A stretch of 44,549 nt of DNA, taken from positions 1 through 44,549 of the forward strand of contig JAISCR010000065.1 in the NCBI GenBank assembly GCA_031265435.1, in the 5' to 3' direction. Made by a program: the position numbers and the translations under genes. Every line of letters begins with the position of its first letter. Position 1 is the stretch's first letter. Origin of the DNA: Treponema sp. (lineage in GTDB: Bacteria; Spirochaetota; Spirochaetia; Treponematales; Breznakiellaceae). Shown piece by piece: positions 32,136-40,675 of the stretch. The notes beneath the pieces were generated by a model. That model saw only the letters and a list, made by a program, of their open reading frames with translations. It was not told the origin of the DNA and did no database searches.

Positions 32136-33101
32136 GTGAAAATTTTAGCGATAGGCGGAGCGGGCTATATAGGGAGCCATGTTACACGGGAGTTTCTGGA
32201 CAGAGGGCACAAGGTAACGGTATTCGATAACCTTTCTTCCGGGCTGCGGGAAAACCTTTTCCCCGAGGCGCTCTTTGTTCATGGGGATATCATGGACTAT
32301 ACCCAATTGGTCAGAGCCATGAAAGAAGGTTACGACGCACTGATACTGTTGGCCGCATGCAAGGCCGCGGGGGAATCGATGATAAACCCGGAAAAGTATT
32401 CGCTGCGGAACATCAATGGTACTGTTAATATCCTCAATGCGGCCTGTGAAACCGGGATAAAAAATTTTGTGTTTTCTTCCAGCGCTGCCGTCTATGGAGA
32501 GCCTGAGTATCTTCCCATTGACGAAAAACACCCCACGAGGCCCGAGAACTACTATGGTTTTACCAAACGGGAAATAGAACTCTTTCTTGAATGGTACGGA
32601 AAACTAAAAGGTATACATTTTGCCAGCCTCCGTTATTTCAACGCGGCAGGCTATGATGTAAAAGGCCGCATCAAGGGAAAAGAACTGAACCCCGCGAACC
32701 TTATCCCCATCATCATGGAAGCCGCCGCGGGAATCCGCAAGGAGGTACAGGTTTTTGGGAAGGACTACCCTACCCCCGACGGCACCTGCATCCGGGACTA
32801 TATCCATGTTTCCGATTTGGCAGCCGCCCACGCGGCCGCGCTGGATTACATATCGGGCAGGGGAAAAAGTCTTATTGTCAACCTGGGAAGCGAAACCGGT
32901 TCTTCGGTGCTGGAAGTAATAGAATGCGCGCACAAGGTAACGGGAAAACCCATCCCCGTAACGATCACGGAGAGAAGGCCCGGCGACCCGGCAAAACTTA
33001 CTGCCGGCGCGGCCTATGCCCTGGAAACCCTGGGTTGGAAGGCCCAATACTCAGACCTGGAAACTTTAATCAGAACCAGCTGGGAAATCTACAAGAATTG
33101 A
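32136..33101 (+). CDS. galE: UDP-glucose 4-epimerase
   Basis: 321 residues, extended SDR family. The NAD-binding motif GGAGYIGSH starts at residue 7; FSSSAAVYGEP contains the catalytic Ser/Thr region, and the YxxxK pair is Y140 and K144 (YGFTK). The C-terminal part has RRPGDPAKLTA, typical of GalE. It interconverts UDP-galactose and UDP-glucose. The GTG start at 32136 follows AAGGAG. It sits between the nucleotidyltransferase and galK, with 10 bases to the galK ATG. Confidence 0.93.
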   Translation: MKILAIGGAGYIGSHVTREFLDRGHKVTVFDNLSSGLRENLFPEALFVHGDIMDYTQLVRAMKEGYDALILLAACKAAGESMINPEKYSLRNINGTVNILNAACETGIKNFVFSSSAAVYGEPEYLPIDEKHPTRPENYYGFTKREIELFLEWYGKLKGIHFASLRYFNAAGYDVKGRIKGKELNPANLIPIIMEAAAGIRKEVQVFGKDYPTPDGTCIRDYIHVSDLAAAHAAALDYISGRGKSLIVNLGSETGSSVLEVIECAHKVTGKPIPVTITERRPGDPAKLTAGAAYALETLGWKAQYSDLETLIRTSWEIYKN

Positions 33102-33111
33102 GGTGGATGCC

Positions 33112-34452
33112 ATGAATGCTGCCGAATTAGTGAAAATGCTGGAAAGCGAAAAAATCAAAAAGCTCTTTGGGGAACTTTACGGTGACAGCGTTACTGTCTA
33201 TGAGACGCAGAAAAAACGGTATTGCGATCTTCTGGATGATTTTACAAAACGTTTCGGCAGCCCGGAGGAAGTGCGGCTCTTTAGTTCCCCCGGCCGGAGC
33301 GAGATTGGCGGCAACCACACGGATCACAACCACGGCAAGGTTCTTGCGGCCAGCATTCAGCTTGACTGCATAGGAGCGGCAGCCCCTTCTGGCGACAACA
33401 AAATTCATATCAACGATTCTACCTATAACGAGGATTACGAAGTGGATCTCTCGGAGTTGGGGGACGGGAATCATGCGGGGCCGCAGAAAGGTTCCAGGGC
33501 GCTGATCCGGGGGATCTGCGCGGGCTTCAAAAAAAACGGTTTCAAAACCGGCGGCTTTTCAGCTTCCTTCACAAGCCATGTGATCCCCGCATCGGGAGTA
33601 AGTTCCTCCGCCTCCTTTGAAATGATCATCGCGTACATTCTCAACCGGCTCTACAATGACGGAAAGATTCCCATAGAGAAGATGGCCGCCACGGGCCAGT
33701 TTGCGGAGAATGTCTATTGGGGCAAGGCGTCGGGGCTCCTGGATCAGATGGCCTGTGCGGAGGGCGGCCTTGTTGCCATGGATTTTAAGGATCCCTCCTC
33801 CCCGGTGGTGGAGAAAATTCCCTTTGATTTCGCGACAAAAAAGTACCGTGTCGTACTGGTAAACACAGGGGGAAACCACGCCAATCTTTCCGATGAATAC
33901 TCCGCGATCCCTTCGGAGATGAAGCAGGTGGCCCGGTTTTTCGGCAAAGAGGTACTCCGGGGCATCAGCGCCGAAGAAATTGCCGAAAAACTCCCCGAAA
34001 TCCGCGCCGCCTGCGGCGACAGGGCGGTACTGCGGGCCTTCCACTTTGAAGGGGAAAACAGCCGGGTAGATGAGGAAATCGCCGCGCTCAAGTCAAACAA
34101 TTTTCCCCTATTCCTTAAGCATATCACCGAATCGGGGAATTCGTCATGGAAATGGCTGCAGAACATCTATGTTCCGTCCGGCCGCCCCACCGAACAAGGT
34201 GTTTCCATCGGCCTTGCCCTGACGGAGATCTTCATCCGCAGGAGAGGTCTTGATACCGGGCCCCAGGGCCCCAGGGCTGCCTGCCGTGTTCATGGAGGCG
34301 GCTTTGCGGGCGTTATACAGACATTCCTCCCCGAAGAAGCGGTTTGTGCGTATGAAGAGTGGATAAACCGTTCCATGCCGAACAAGGGGGATAAAAGGGC
34401 AGTCTTTGTTATGTCGATCCGTCCCTACGGGGTTATTGAGGTCGAAGCATAA
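33112..34452 (+). CDS. galK: Galactokinase (GHMP family)
   Basis: 446 residues from ATG 33112 (AGGTGG five bases upstream; GTG 33103 is an alternative). It phosphorylates galactose at C1. GHMP motifs: the substrate signature SPGRSEIGGNHTDHNHG (about 59-75), the phosphate-binding VIPASGVSSSASFE, and the C-terminal RVHGGGFAGVIQTF. The usual GEHTDY of E. coli-type GalK is GGNHTDH here, a variant known to me from gut Clostridia; it keeps the HTD core. The length is above the common 380-400 residues, with a longer N-terminal helical part. Its product would feed the nucleotidyltransferase two genes upstream. Confidence 0.9.
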   Translation: MNAAELVKMLESEKIKKLFGELYGDSVTVYETQKKRYCDLLDDFTKRFGSPEEVRLFSSPGRSEIGGNHTDHNHGKVLAASIQLDCIGAAAPSGDNKIHINDSTYNEDYEVDLSELGDGNHAGPQKGSRALIRGICAGFKKNGFKTGGFSASFTSHVIPASGVSSSASFEMIIAYILNRLYNDGKIPIEKMAATGQFAENVYWGKASGLLDQMACAEGGLVAMDFKDPSSPVVEKIPFDFATKKYRVVLVNTGGNHANLSDEYSAIPSEMKQVARFFGKEVLRGISAEEIAEKLPEIRAACGDRAVLRAFHFEGENSRVDEEIAALKSNNFPLFLKHITESGNSSWKWLQNIYVPSGRPTEQGVSIGLALTEIFIRRRGLDTGPQGPRAACRVHGGGFAGVIQTFLPEEAVCAYEEWINRSMPNKGDKRAVFVMSIRPYGVIEVEA

Positions 34453-34470
34453 AGTGAATTTTTAACCATC

Positions 34471-35994
34471 ATGTATCTGAATGCCTCCGAACTAAAAAAT
34501 AGTGCCGCATGGGAAAAGGCAGGATTCATACTGCCCCGTTTTGACAGGGAAGAGATGATCCGGATTTCCGAATCAGACCCTCAATGGGTGCATTTTGGCG
34601 GAGGGAATTTATTCCGGGCCTTTCCCGCCGTTTTGGCCCAGAAACTTCTGGATTCAGGTCTTATGAAGACCGGTATCACTGTTGCCGCAGGCTACGACGG
34701 CGAAATGATCGACAGGGTTTATGACGCCCATGACAATCTTTCTGTTGCGGTTACCCTGAAGGCGGATGGCAGCATCGAAAAACGGGTAGTCGCCTCCGTT
34801 GCGGAAGCTCTGCGGCTCGACAGGCAGGAACACCTGGAACGGATGAAGGAGATTTTCCGTTCCCCCGGCCTTAAGATGGCAAGTTTTACCATTACCGAAA
34901 AAACCTACTCCTCGGCCCCCTATATGTCCCTGGCAGCGGAATTGCTGCATGAACGTTACAGGGCAGGCGCCTTTCCCATAGCCATGGTCAGCATGGATAA
35001 CTGTTCCCACAACGGGGACAGGCTCCTGCGGGGCCTGGAAGACCGGGCGGCGGTTTTTGAAAAGGATTTCCTCCGGTGGATACAGGATCCCCGGAATGTT
35101 TCGTTTCCCTGGACAATGATCGACAAGATTACCCCCCGTGCGGATGAAGGCGTCCGCGCCATGCTGCAGGAAGCAGGGCTTGAAGACACCGTTCCTTCCC
35201 TTACCGCACGGGGAAGCCTTGCCTCTCCCTTTGTCAATGCCGAAGAAACCGGGTACCTGGTGATCGAAGACAGTTTCCCCGCGGGCCGTCCTCCTCTTGA
35301 AGAAGCGGGAGTATATTTCTGCGGCAGAGATACTGTTGACAAAGTTGAAAAAATGAAGGTGTGTACCTGCCTTAACCCCCTCCATACCGCCCTTGCCATC
35401 TTCGGCTGTCTTTTGGGTTATAAACGGATAAGCGATGAAATGAAAAACCCGGATCTGGTGCGGCTCATCAAAAAGATAGGCTACGATGAGGGACTTCCCG
35501 CGGTAAGCGATCCGGGCATCATTTCTCCCGGAACATTTATTGACGAAGTTGTGGAACGCCGCTTTCCCAATCCCTTTATTCCCGATACGCCCCAGCGGAT
35601 TGCGGCGGATTCTTCCCAGAAGATCCCTATTCGTTTCGGGGAAACGATCAAGGCATACGGGGCAAAGAAAATGGATACGAAGACGCTGACCGGCATTCCC
35701 CTGGTTCTGGCGGCATGGCTCCGTTACCTTCTGGGGATTGATGACGAGGGAAACATGTTCAGCCCCAGTCCCGATCCCTGCCTTGAAGAACTTTCGCGCA
35801 GGCTGGAGGGCCTCATACCCGGACGGCAAGGGCCCTTTGCTTCAAAAATCCGTCCCATACTGGAGGACAAACGTTTTTTTGGGGTGAATCTCTACGAGGC
35901 GGGGCTCGGAGAAAAGACAGAGACTTTCTTTAAAGAGCTCATGGCAGGGCCCGGATCTGTGGCGGCAACATTGAAAAGGCATTGTAATCCATGA
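34471..35994 (+). CDS. Mannitol dehydrogenase-family oxidoreductase (UxuB/MtlK-like)
   Basis: 507 residues, long-chain polyol-specific dehydrogenase family. The N-terminal Rossmann region has VHFGGGNLFRAF; the C-terminal helical domain has the active-site segment KVCTCLNPLHTALAIFG, with the conserved N-x-x-H and an upstream Lys. The family reduces fructuronate, tagaturonate or fructose, or oxidises mannitol/arabinitol; which of these cannot be told. In a galactose operon a hexuronate or sugar-alcohol branch is possible. It lies 18 bases after galK, and its stop overlaps the rdgB start. No RBS better than a weak AAAGTGAA is seen. Confidence 0.85.
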   Translation: MYLNASELKNSAAWEKAGFILPRFDREEMIRISESDPQWVHFGGGNLFRAFPAVLAQKLLDSGLMKTGITVAAGYDGEMIDRVYDAHDNLSVAVTLKADGSIEKRVVASVAEALRLDRQEHLERMKEIFRSPGLKMASFTITEKTYSSAPYMSLAAELLHERYRAGAFPIAMVSMDNCSHNGDRLLRGLEDRAAVFEKDFLRWIQDPRNVSFPWTMIDKITPRADEGVRAMLQEAGLEDTVPSLTARGSLASPFVNAEETGYLVIEDSFPAGRPPLEEAGVYFCGRDTVDKVEKMKVCTCLNPLHTALAIFGCLLGYKRISDEMKNPDLVRLIKKIGYDEGLPAVSDPGIISPGTFIDEVVERRFPNPFIPDTPQRIAADSSQKIPIRFGETIKAYGAKKMDTKTLTGIPLVLAAWLRYLLGIDDEGNMFSPSPDPCLEELSRRLEGLIPGRQGPFASKIRPILEDKRFFGVNLYEAGLGEKTETFFKELMAGPGSVAATLKRHCNP

Positions 35995-36653
35995 ATATCT
36001 GGCTTGCATCGGGGAATGCCCACAAGAAACTGGAACTGGAAGCCATATTCCGCACAAAGGGATGCGACAGAGATACTGTCATCAGAGTTCCTGCGGATGC
36101 CGGGATAGACAGTTTTGATCCGCCGGAAACCGGCTCCAGCTTTGTGGAAAACGCGCTCATCAAGGCCCGCTCCCTGTACCGGATCCTGAAGGAAAAACAG
36201 CCGTCCTCTTTCCGGGACCCGGTACTTGCCGATGACTCAGGTCTCTGTGTGGAGGCCCTTGAAGGAAGACCCGGTATCTTCTCGGCCCGCTATGGGGCCG
36301 AGGACGGCAGGAAGCTGGAAGCGGCGGAACGCAACGCGTTGCTGCTGGAGGAGCTTGCCGCACGCCTTGAATCCCTGCCCCCGGAAAAACAAAACCGCAA
36401 GGCGCACTTTGTCTGCGCCATGGTTCTTTACTATTCACAAGAGCGTTTCTTTATTGCCCAGGAAACTTTTGAAGGAGAGCTTGTGGATACCATTGGCTCA
36501 GGCCGGGGCTCGGGAGGCTTTGGCTACGATCCCATCCTCTACATCCCCTCTCTCGGCAGAACGGCCGCAGAACTTTCGGAAGATGAAAAGAACGCCGTCA
36601 GTCACCGGGGCAAGGCGGGAAAGGCCATCGCCGGATTTCTGGCATCCCGGTAA
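35991..36653 (+). CDS. rdgB: RdgB/HAM1 family non-canonical purine NTP pyrophosphatase
   Basis: 220 residues. Family motifs: WLASGNAHKKLELEAIF at the start, the metal-site LADDSGLCVEALEGRPGIFS, GSGRGSGGFGYDPI, and the C-terminal SHRGKA. It hydrolyses dITP/XTP to the monophosphate, cleaning the nucleotide pool. It overlaps the preceding gene (ATGA), so it is co-transcribed with the galactose genes, an odd place for a housekeeping gene. It is convergent with the DUF4838 gene 71 bases away, where no clear terminator stem is seen apart from a GC-rich run ending in seven Ts at about 36668-36674. Confidence 0.93.
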   Translation: MNIWLASGNAHKKLELEAIFRTKGCDRDTVIRVPADAGIDSFDPPETGSSFVENALIKARSLYRILKEKQPSSFRDPVLADDSGLCVEALEGRPGIFSARYGAEDGRKLEAAERNALLLEELAARLESLPPEKQNRKAHFVCAMVLYYSQERFFIAQETFEGELVDTIGSGRGSGGFGYDPILYIPSLGRTAAELSEDEKNAVSHRGKAGKAIAGFLASR

Positions 36654-36724
36654 AGCAGGGGCGGCCTTTTTTTGGACAGCTCCGGAAATTAAACCTTCAG
36701 CACGAATAAAACGAAATACACGCT

Positions 36725-38710
36725 TTAGACATAGCTTAATCTGGAACCGAGTAAAGCCCGTTTCATGGTGTCGATAAAGAGGTATACATCAAAGACTTCC
36801 ACAAGCTCCTCCTCTTTAAGCCGGGCAAAGGCGGCGAGATCATTGAACAAAGTCTCCAGTCTCGGCCGATCTCCGGCGGCTCTGGCGATCAGGGCCCTGG
36901 CGATGATCCGGCAGAGATCGCTGTGGGTACGAAGCAGTCCCCAGGAATAACGGATCGATACATCAGGATTTTTTTCTTCCCGCAGATTATCGGCAATGAC
37001 CGGGATAAAAGAATCCAGATATGATCCCAAAGCCCGGTATTCTTCCCGCTTTTTCGGATCCACCGGGGCTTTCTCATGACGGATATAGGGAGGATCGAAG
37101 CGGGCAGAAAGTTCCTTAAGGTAATCCATGACCAGCTTTCCATCGCCGCCGTAGACCGCACAAAAATATTGAGCGGCGAATTTTTCAAAAACAACATCCT
37201 TATTCCAGAGGGCCTCTGCCATTATGGCATCACCAATACCTGAGGGGAAGAAGGCCCGCTGGGTCTGACAGCTTACCATACCGTTGATGCCGAGCTTATC
37301 CAGATTCTGCATATCCTTGAACATAACCCAGGCTATATCCATGTAACCGGGATCTCTAAAATGATCCCACATGTAATGATAGTCAAAAATGAAACTATCG
37401 CAGCCGGAAACTTTCTCCTGCCATTTCCGGAGACGCGCTATATTCGTTTTCACATCCCGGGGCATCCTGATCTGATTCCTCACATAAGGTTCCAGAATTT
37501 CCGGAGGGGAAGAGCGGCCTCCGGCATCGACAGGAATTCCCTCATCGACATAGGCCACGGAATAAGTACGGCTTATGGGAGCAAACATGAGAACAAAACG
37601 ATCGGGATTTTTTACCGTCTCTGTCTTCGGCTCCCAGAGGAGTTCCTGGTAGAGCAGAAATACGATTCTGGTCTTGAGCCCCGAGGCGGAAAGCTTTTCA
37701 TCAAGACTGTTCATCATCATCACATAAAAATCCGAGGGTTCCGTATTTTTACATAAATCGCATTCACACTGGTTGTTGGGAGTATCGGCAAGCCAGAAGT
37801 GAACATAGTCCACAGCAGGATTTTCATTACAGTAGTCAACGATAGCATCGGTTATTTTTTCCCTAGCCTCAATGTTCCCGTAACAGATATTGGTATTCAG
37901 AGGAATCCCCCCAAAGAGATCCCGCCGCCCCTTGACCTGGGCCAGATACTTGATCGATTCCGGGGGAACACAGTAGTCCTTCACATCCCAACTGTTCCCT
38001 TCAATGCCGAAGGGTTCGCATGTCCAACTGTGTCCCACCGCATGGTACAACATACCCCGTTTCTTAATCTCTCCAATATGATTCCGAACCATGCCGGCTA
38101 CCTCGTCCGGAGAAACAGGAACCGCCTCCATCTCAGGATTGTTCTGATGACTGTACCAGCGATCAAAAAAAGTAAAAGGGATGCGGAATTGGTTAAAATA
38201 ACAGTTCATGCCCACCTTTGGTATCCAATCTATCATATTAAGTACATGATCGCAGGATACGGCGCCTTCAATACATATCCCCCGGTGCCGGTATGAGGCT
38301 GTCTTGCTTAGAGACACGGAAGCTTCAGAGAGTATTGTCTTGCCTATACGTTCTCCCCCGGCGCCCGGGAAGACCCAGGCGCAACCCAGTTCCCGCAGAT
38401 ACCGGTATGCCGCAAGGAGTACACTCCTCTCATTGACGCCGGTGATGATTCCGTATCCGTTTTTTACTTCGATATAGATACCGTCATCCAATTCGGAATT
38501 CAAAACCTTTGGTACCTTGTTTTTAAATGAATCGTCCAAACCGACCCAGAGACTGCACTCAGGTGATGGATCGTAGGTACTCTGTTTTATCAGGACGATC
38601 TCCAAAGCGCCATCCATCCGGGAAAGATAGCGTTTCAATTCCCCGGCAGCGAAGGCAACGGTTTCGCTACTACCCAGGTATTGGATTTTCAAAAAAAATG
38701 AACTTTTCAT
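36725..38710 (-). CDS. DUF4838 domain protein, glycosidase-like
   Basis: 661 residues. The first part (about 1-125) looks like the alpha-glucuronidase N-terminal-type domain (AAGELKRYLSRMDG, then LLAAYRYLRELGCAWVFPG); the central part (about 150-450) matches the DUF4838 barrel, with HFWLADTPNNQCECDLCKN, the cysteine-rich strand usual in that family. There is no signal peptide, so it should be cytoplasmic. I infer a hydrolase acting on imported oligosaccharides, activity unknown. It is in one minus-strand unit with the CBM9-like gene upstream (30 bases apart) and has GGGAGAG before its ATG. Confidence 0.8.
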   Translation of the reverse strand: MKSSFFLKIQYLGSSETVAFAAGELKRYLSRMDGALEIVLIKQSTYDPSPECSLWVGLDDSFKNKVPKVLNSELDDGIYIEVKNGYGIITGVNERSVLLAAYRYLRELGCAWVFPGAGGERIGKTILSEASVSLSKTASYRHRGICIEGAVSCDHVLNMIDWIPKVGMNCYFNQFRIPFTFFDRWYSHQNNPEMEAVPVSPDEVAGMVRNHIGEIKKRGMLYHAVGHSWTCEPFGIEGNSWDVKDYCVPPESIKYLAQVKGRRDLFGGIPLNTNICYGNIEAREKITDAIVDYCNENPAVDYVHFWLADTPNNQCECDLCKNTEPSDFYVMMMNSLDEKLSASGLKTRIVFLLYQELLWEPKTETVKNPDRFVLMFAPISRTYSVAYVDEGIPVDAGGRSSPPEILEPYVRNQIRMPRDVKTNIARLRKWQEKVSGCDSFIFDYHYMWDHFRDPGYMDIAWVMFKDMQNLDKLGINGMVSCQTQRAFFPSGIGDAIMAEALWNKDVVFEKFAAQYFCAVYGGDGKLVMDYLKELSARFDPPYIRHEKAPVDPKKREEYRALGSYLDSFIPVIADNLREEKNPDVSIRYSWGLLRTHSDLCRIIARALIARAAGDRPRLETLFNDLAAFARLKEEELVEVFDVYLFIDTMKRALLGSRLSYV

Positions 38711-38740
38711 ACTTCTCTCCCTATAAAAATGATAGTATTA

Positions 38741-39286
38741 CTATACCAAAATCATAGTCCCGAATGATTCGGGCCTATGGAAATCAGGCTTTTTAGAAAC
38801 AACGGGATTCCATGCAAGATAATGGGGCGCCTTTGTTTCGTCTCCGCATTTATAGAAATTACCCCGCATGATCAATCCGCTTCTTAGGGAAAACGATGGA
38901 ATGTAAAGATTGATGAATGATGCGGGTATGGAAAAATTTATCCCCCAGCCGCCATCAAATCTAAAGGGGTCTACAGAGAACATGGTCCGGTAATCTTCCC
39001 GAATCTGCCGCACCGAACTGCAGCGATCCCGGCCGAAACCCAAATACATGGCACCCAAAGGATTAAATTCAAAATTAAAATAGCGATCGTCTTCCGCATG
39101 GGGACAGAAAAAAAATTCCAGGCAGCTATCCCGGCATACCATATCTAACAGCCCGTCAAAGCGGGCAAGAATATTCTTCTCCGAAGCACTGATACGGAGA
39201 AAAAGCGCCTCGCCAGTATAGTAAATCCGGGCAACGGCGCTCATGCCCTCGGGTCGGGGCAGCCAAAGGGGAATATCTATTTCCAC
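38741..39286 (-). pseudogene. CBM9-like carbohydrate-binding protein, 5' end lost
   Basis: 181 residues from GTG 39286, likeness to CBM9-type (CBM9_2) domains: DSCLEFFFCPHAEDDRYFNF, EFNPLGAMYLGFGR, and the W-rich GGWGINFSIPASF. The frame stays open upstream of the GTG for more residues that fit the family (KKHWDTVEAV) but has no start codon before it runs into the IS-type hairpin at 39326-39344. About 15-25 N-terminal residues are therefore missing. Either it is a truncated pseudogene or it is expressed from the internal GTG, which has no good Shine-Dalgarno. It ends with TAG TAA and precedes the DUF4838 gene. Confidence 0.7.
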
Positions 39287-39325
39287 CGCTTCAACTGTAT
39301 CCCAATGCTTCTTTCCCGTCAGATA

Positions 39326-39398
39326 CCCCCGGCAAAGCCGGGGGCTTGTTTTGTGAACCGCTCAAAGCGGTTTGTTTTGGAACCGCCTAAAGGCGGTT
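39326..39398 (+). repeat. Cluster of three palindromes at the IS 3' end
   Basis: CCCCCGGC-AAA-GCCGGGGG (39326-39344), AACCGCT-CAA-AGCGGTT (39356-39372) and AACCGCCT-AA-AGGCGGTT (39381-39398). All have a CCG/CGG stem and a short A-rich loop. They follow the tnpA-like stop on the minus strand, as expected for an IS200/IS605 right end, but three in a row is unusual; the outer one matches the other end of the element exactly. Confidence 0.8.
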
Positions 39399-39405
39399 AT
39401 CTTTG

Positions 39406-39606
39406 TTACTTATCTTTGAATAGATCCAACTGGTCAAGCCGCTTGTCTTCCAGTTCCTGCCCCTGGATGTACTTCCTTATGGTCGTCTCATCCCGTCCCA
39501 CCGTTGACACATAATACTTTTTACCGTACTCATTGTACCTCCTATCTCCTGAACTTTGCGTGGTCCACCTGATAGGAGTTTCTTTTATATTCCCTGAAAC
39601 GTCAAA
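39406..39606 (-). pseudogene. IS200-like transposase tnpA, C-terminal remnant
   Basis: Reading the minus strand, 66 codons end in TAA at 39406-39408. The segment YYVSTVGRDETTIRKYIQGQ, followed by ELEDKRLDQLDLFKDK, resembles the C terminus of TnpA Y1 transposases (typical GYYVDTVGRN-x(4)-YI-x-NQ). The catalytic HUH and most of the N terminus are missing, and the segment before YYVSTVG seems shortened (no F/W-W box). There is no start codon with a ribosome site. It is too short for a functional transposase. Confidence 0.75.
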
Positions 39607-39616
39607 CTTTTGGGGT

Positions 39617-39650
39617 CCCCCGGCAAAGCCGGGGGATTACCGAAGGTAAT
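39617..39650 (+). repeat. Two palindromes at the IS 5' end
   Basis: CCCCCGGC-AAA-GCCGGGGG (39617-39635) is an exact copy of the palindrome at 39326-39344, in the same orientation. It is followed at once by ATTACC-GAA-GGTAAT (39636-39650). The latter abuts the reading frame of the first prophage gene and includes TTAC, which resembles the target sites of some IS200/IS605 elements. Confidence 0.8.
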
Positions 39651-39652
39651 TA

Positions 39653-40675
39653 GTGTGGCGGAAGATAAAGGTCAGAAAATCACTGGATGAAATCTGCCAC
39701 TATATGGAACTGGAAACGCCGGCCAGTGAGCGGAGCAAAATCCACAAACACGATAAAGTGGAAGTCTGCGTGCACAGCGAATATGTTACCCCGGATGACA
39801 ATCCGAAGAAAACAAAACGGCTTACCACGGTTATGGTGGACGCGGTAACCGACGTTACCGATACGGCCCAGAAGGGATTACTGATCATCGGCCGCTCTCC
39901 GGCCCGGGATATTATTGATTCTGTCTGGAGCGACAGGGTCGCAAATCTGCAAAGCCTGGAAGAAATTGCCAAGACGATCGCTAACCCGTTTCTTGAGGCT
40001 AATGGAATAGAAAAAGCAAATTCGGAAGATGGAAACCACGTACAGCGCATGCCGACCGATTCACCGGAGACCAAGCCGGTGTATTCATTCTCCTGGGAAG
40101 CAGAATCCCCCTGGCAGAAACTGATCGCCGCGGCGGACAATCAGGGCTATATCTTTACCAGTAACGAAGCGGGTAATCTGTACCTGTGGAAAGTGGCCGT
40201 TAACAAACGGGATGAAGGCTTCTCTCTTGAAGAAGATCCAAACATTCGGAGCATCCAGATAACGGAAAACGGCGCGGAACAGTTTCACGAATATGTGGTC
40301 AAAGGCGGAAGCCATCCCTCCGCGCGGCAGATCGATGATACCTGCACGAACAAGCGGATTCTGACCATCAATCTGACCGATCCGTTCGTCGATGAAGATA
40401 CGCTTCTCCGCCGGGCGTTGACCGAACTGCGGCGCCGCAAGGACAAACGGATCACGGTAACGGTTTCAGGCTGGGGCCTCAGTGAAAGTCATATTAAAGC
40501 CTGGGGTAATACCTATCAAAAAGAAATATTCTGGAACCCGAATTTTTTAATCCCTATTAACATACCCTCCGCCGGCCTTGATGATAAGCTGCTCATATCC
40601 CAGGTGGAATATCAGGCGGACGCATCTTCCGTGACCACTGCCATCACCCTGGTAAAAAGAGAGGCGTATACATGA
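39653..40675 (+). CDS. Mu gp44/P-like baseplate hub protein, 5' end lost
   Basis: 340 residues from GTG 39653. It resembles the Mu P (gp44)/phage late control D class: an N-terminal beta domain (IKVRKSLDEICHYMELETPA, then KVEVCVHSEYV), KGLLIIGRSPARDIIDSVW, and a C-terminal part with RKDKRITVTVSGWGLSE. Mu P is about 379 residues and normally has about 12-15 residues before the WxxIxVxRS-like strand. Here the frame is closed by TAA six bases upstream, just inside the IS boundary, so the true start has been removed. AAGG lies six bases before the GTG, so a slightly short protein may still be made. It would be the hub under the central spike. Confidence 0.8.
   Translation: MWRKIKVRKSLDEICHYMELETPASERSKIHKHDKVEVCVHSEYVTPDDNPKKTKRLTTVMVDAVTDVTDTAQKGLLIIGRSPARDIIDSVWSDRVANLQSLEEIAKTIANPFLEANGIEKANSEDGNHVQRMPTDSPETKPVYSFSWEAESPWQKLIAAADNQGYIFTSNEAGNLYLWKVAVNKRDEGFSLEEDPNIRSIQITENGAEQFHEYVVKGGSHPSARQIDDTCTNKRILTINLTDPFVDEDTLLRRALTELRRRKDKRITVTVSGWGLSESHIKAWGNTYQKEIFWNPNFLIPINIPSAGLDDKLLISQVEYQADASSVTTAITLVKREAYT

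Larger units (their letters stand above)
39326..39650 (-). mobile_element. Decayed IS200/IS605-type element
   Basis: About 325 bases bounded by two copies of CCCCCGGCAAAGCCGGGGG (39326-39344 and 39617-39635) and containing the 3' part of a tnpA-like frame on the minus strand. Subterminal hairpins at both ends and a Y1 transposase are hallmarks of IS200/IS605. The N-terminal half of tnpA, with the HUH motif, is absent, so it cannot move by itself; it could be mobilised in trans. It holds the whole gap between the CBM9-like gene and the prophage and also contains two further hairpins. No tnpB is present. Confidence 0.75.
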
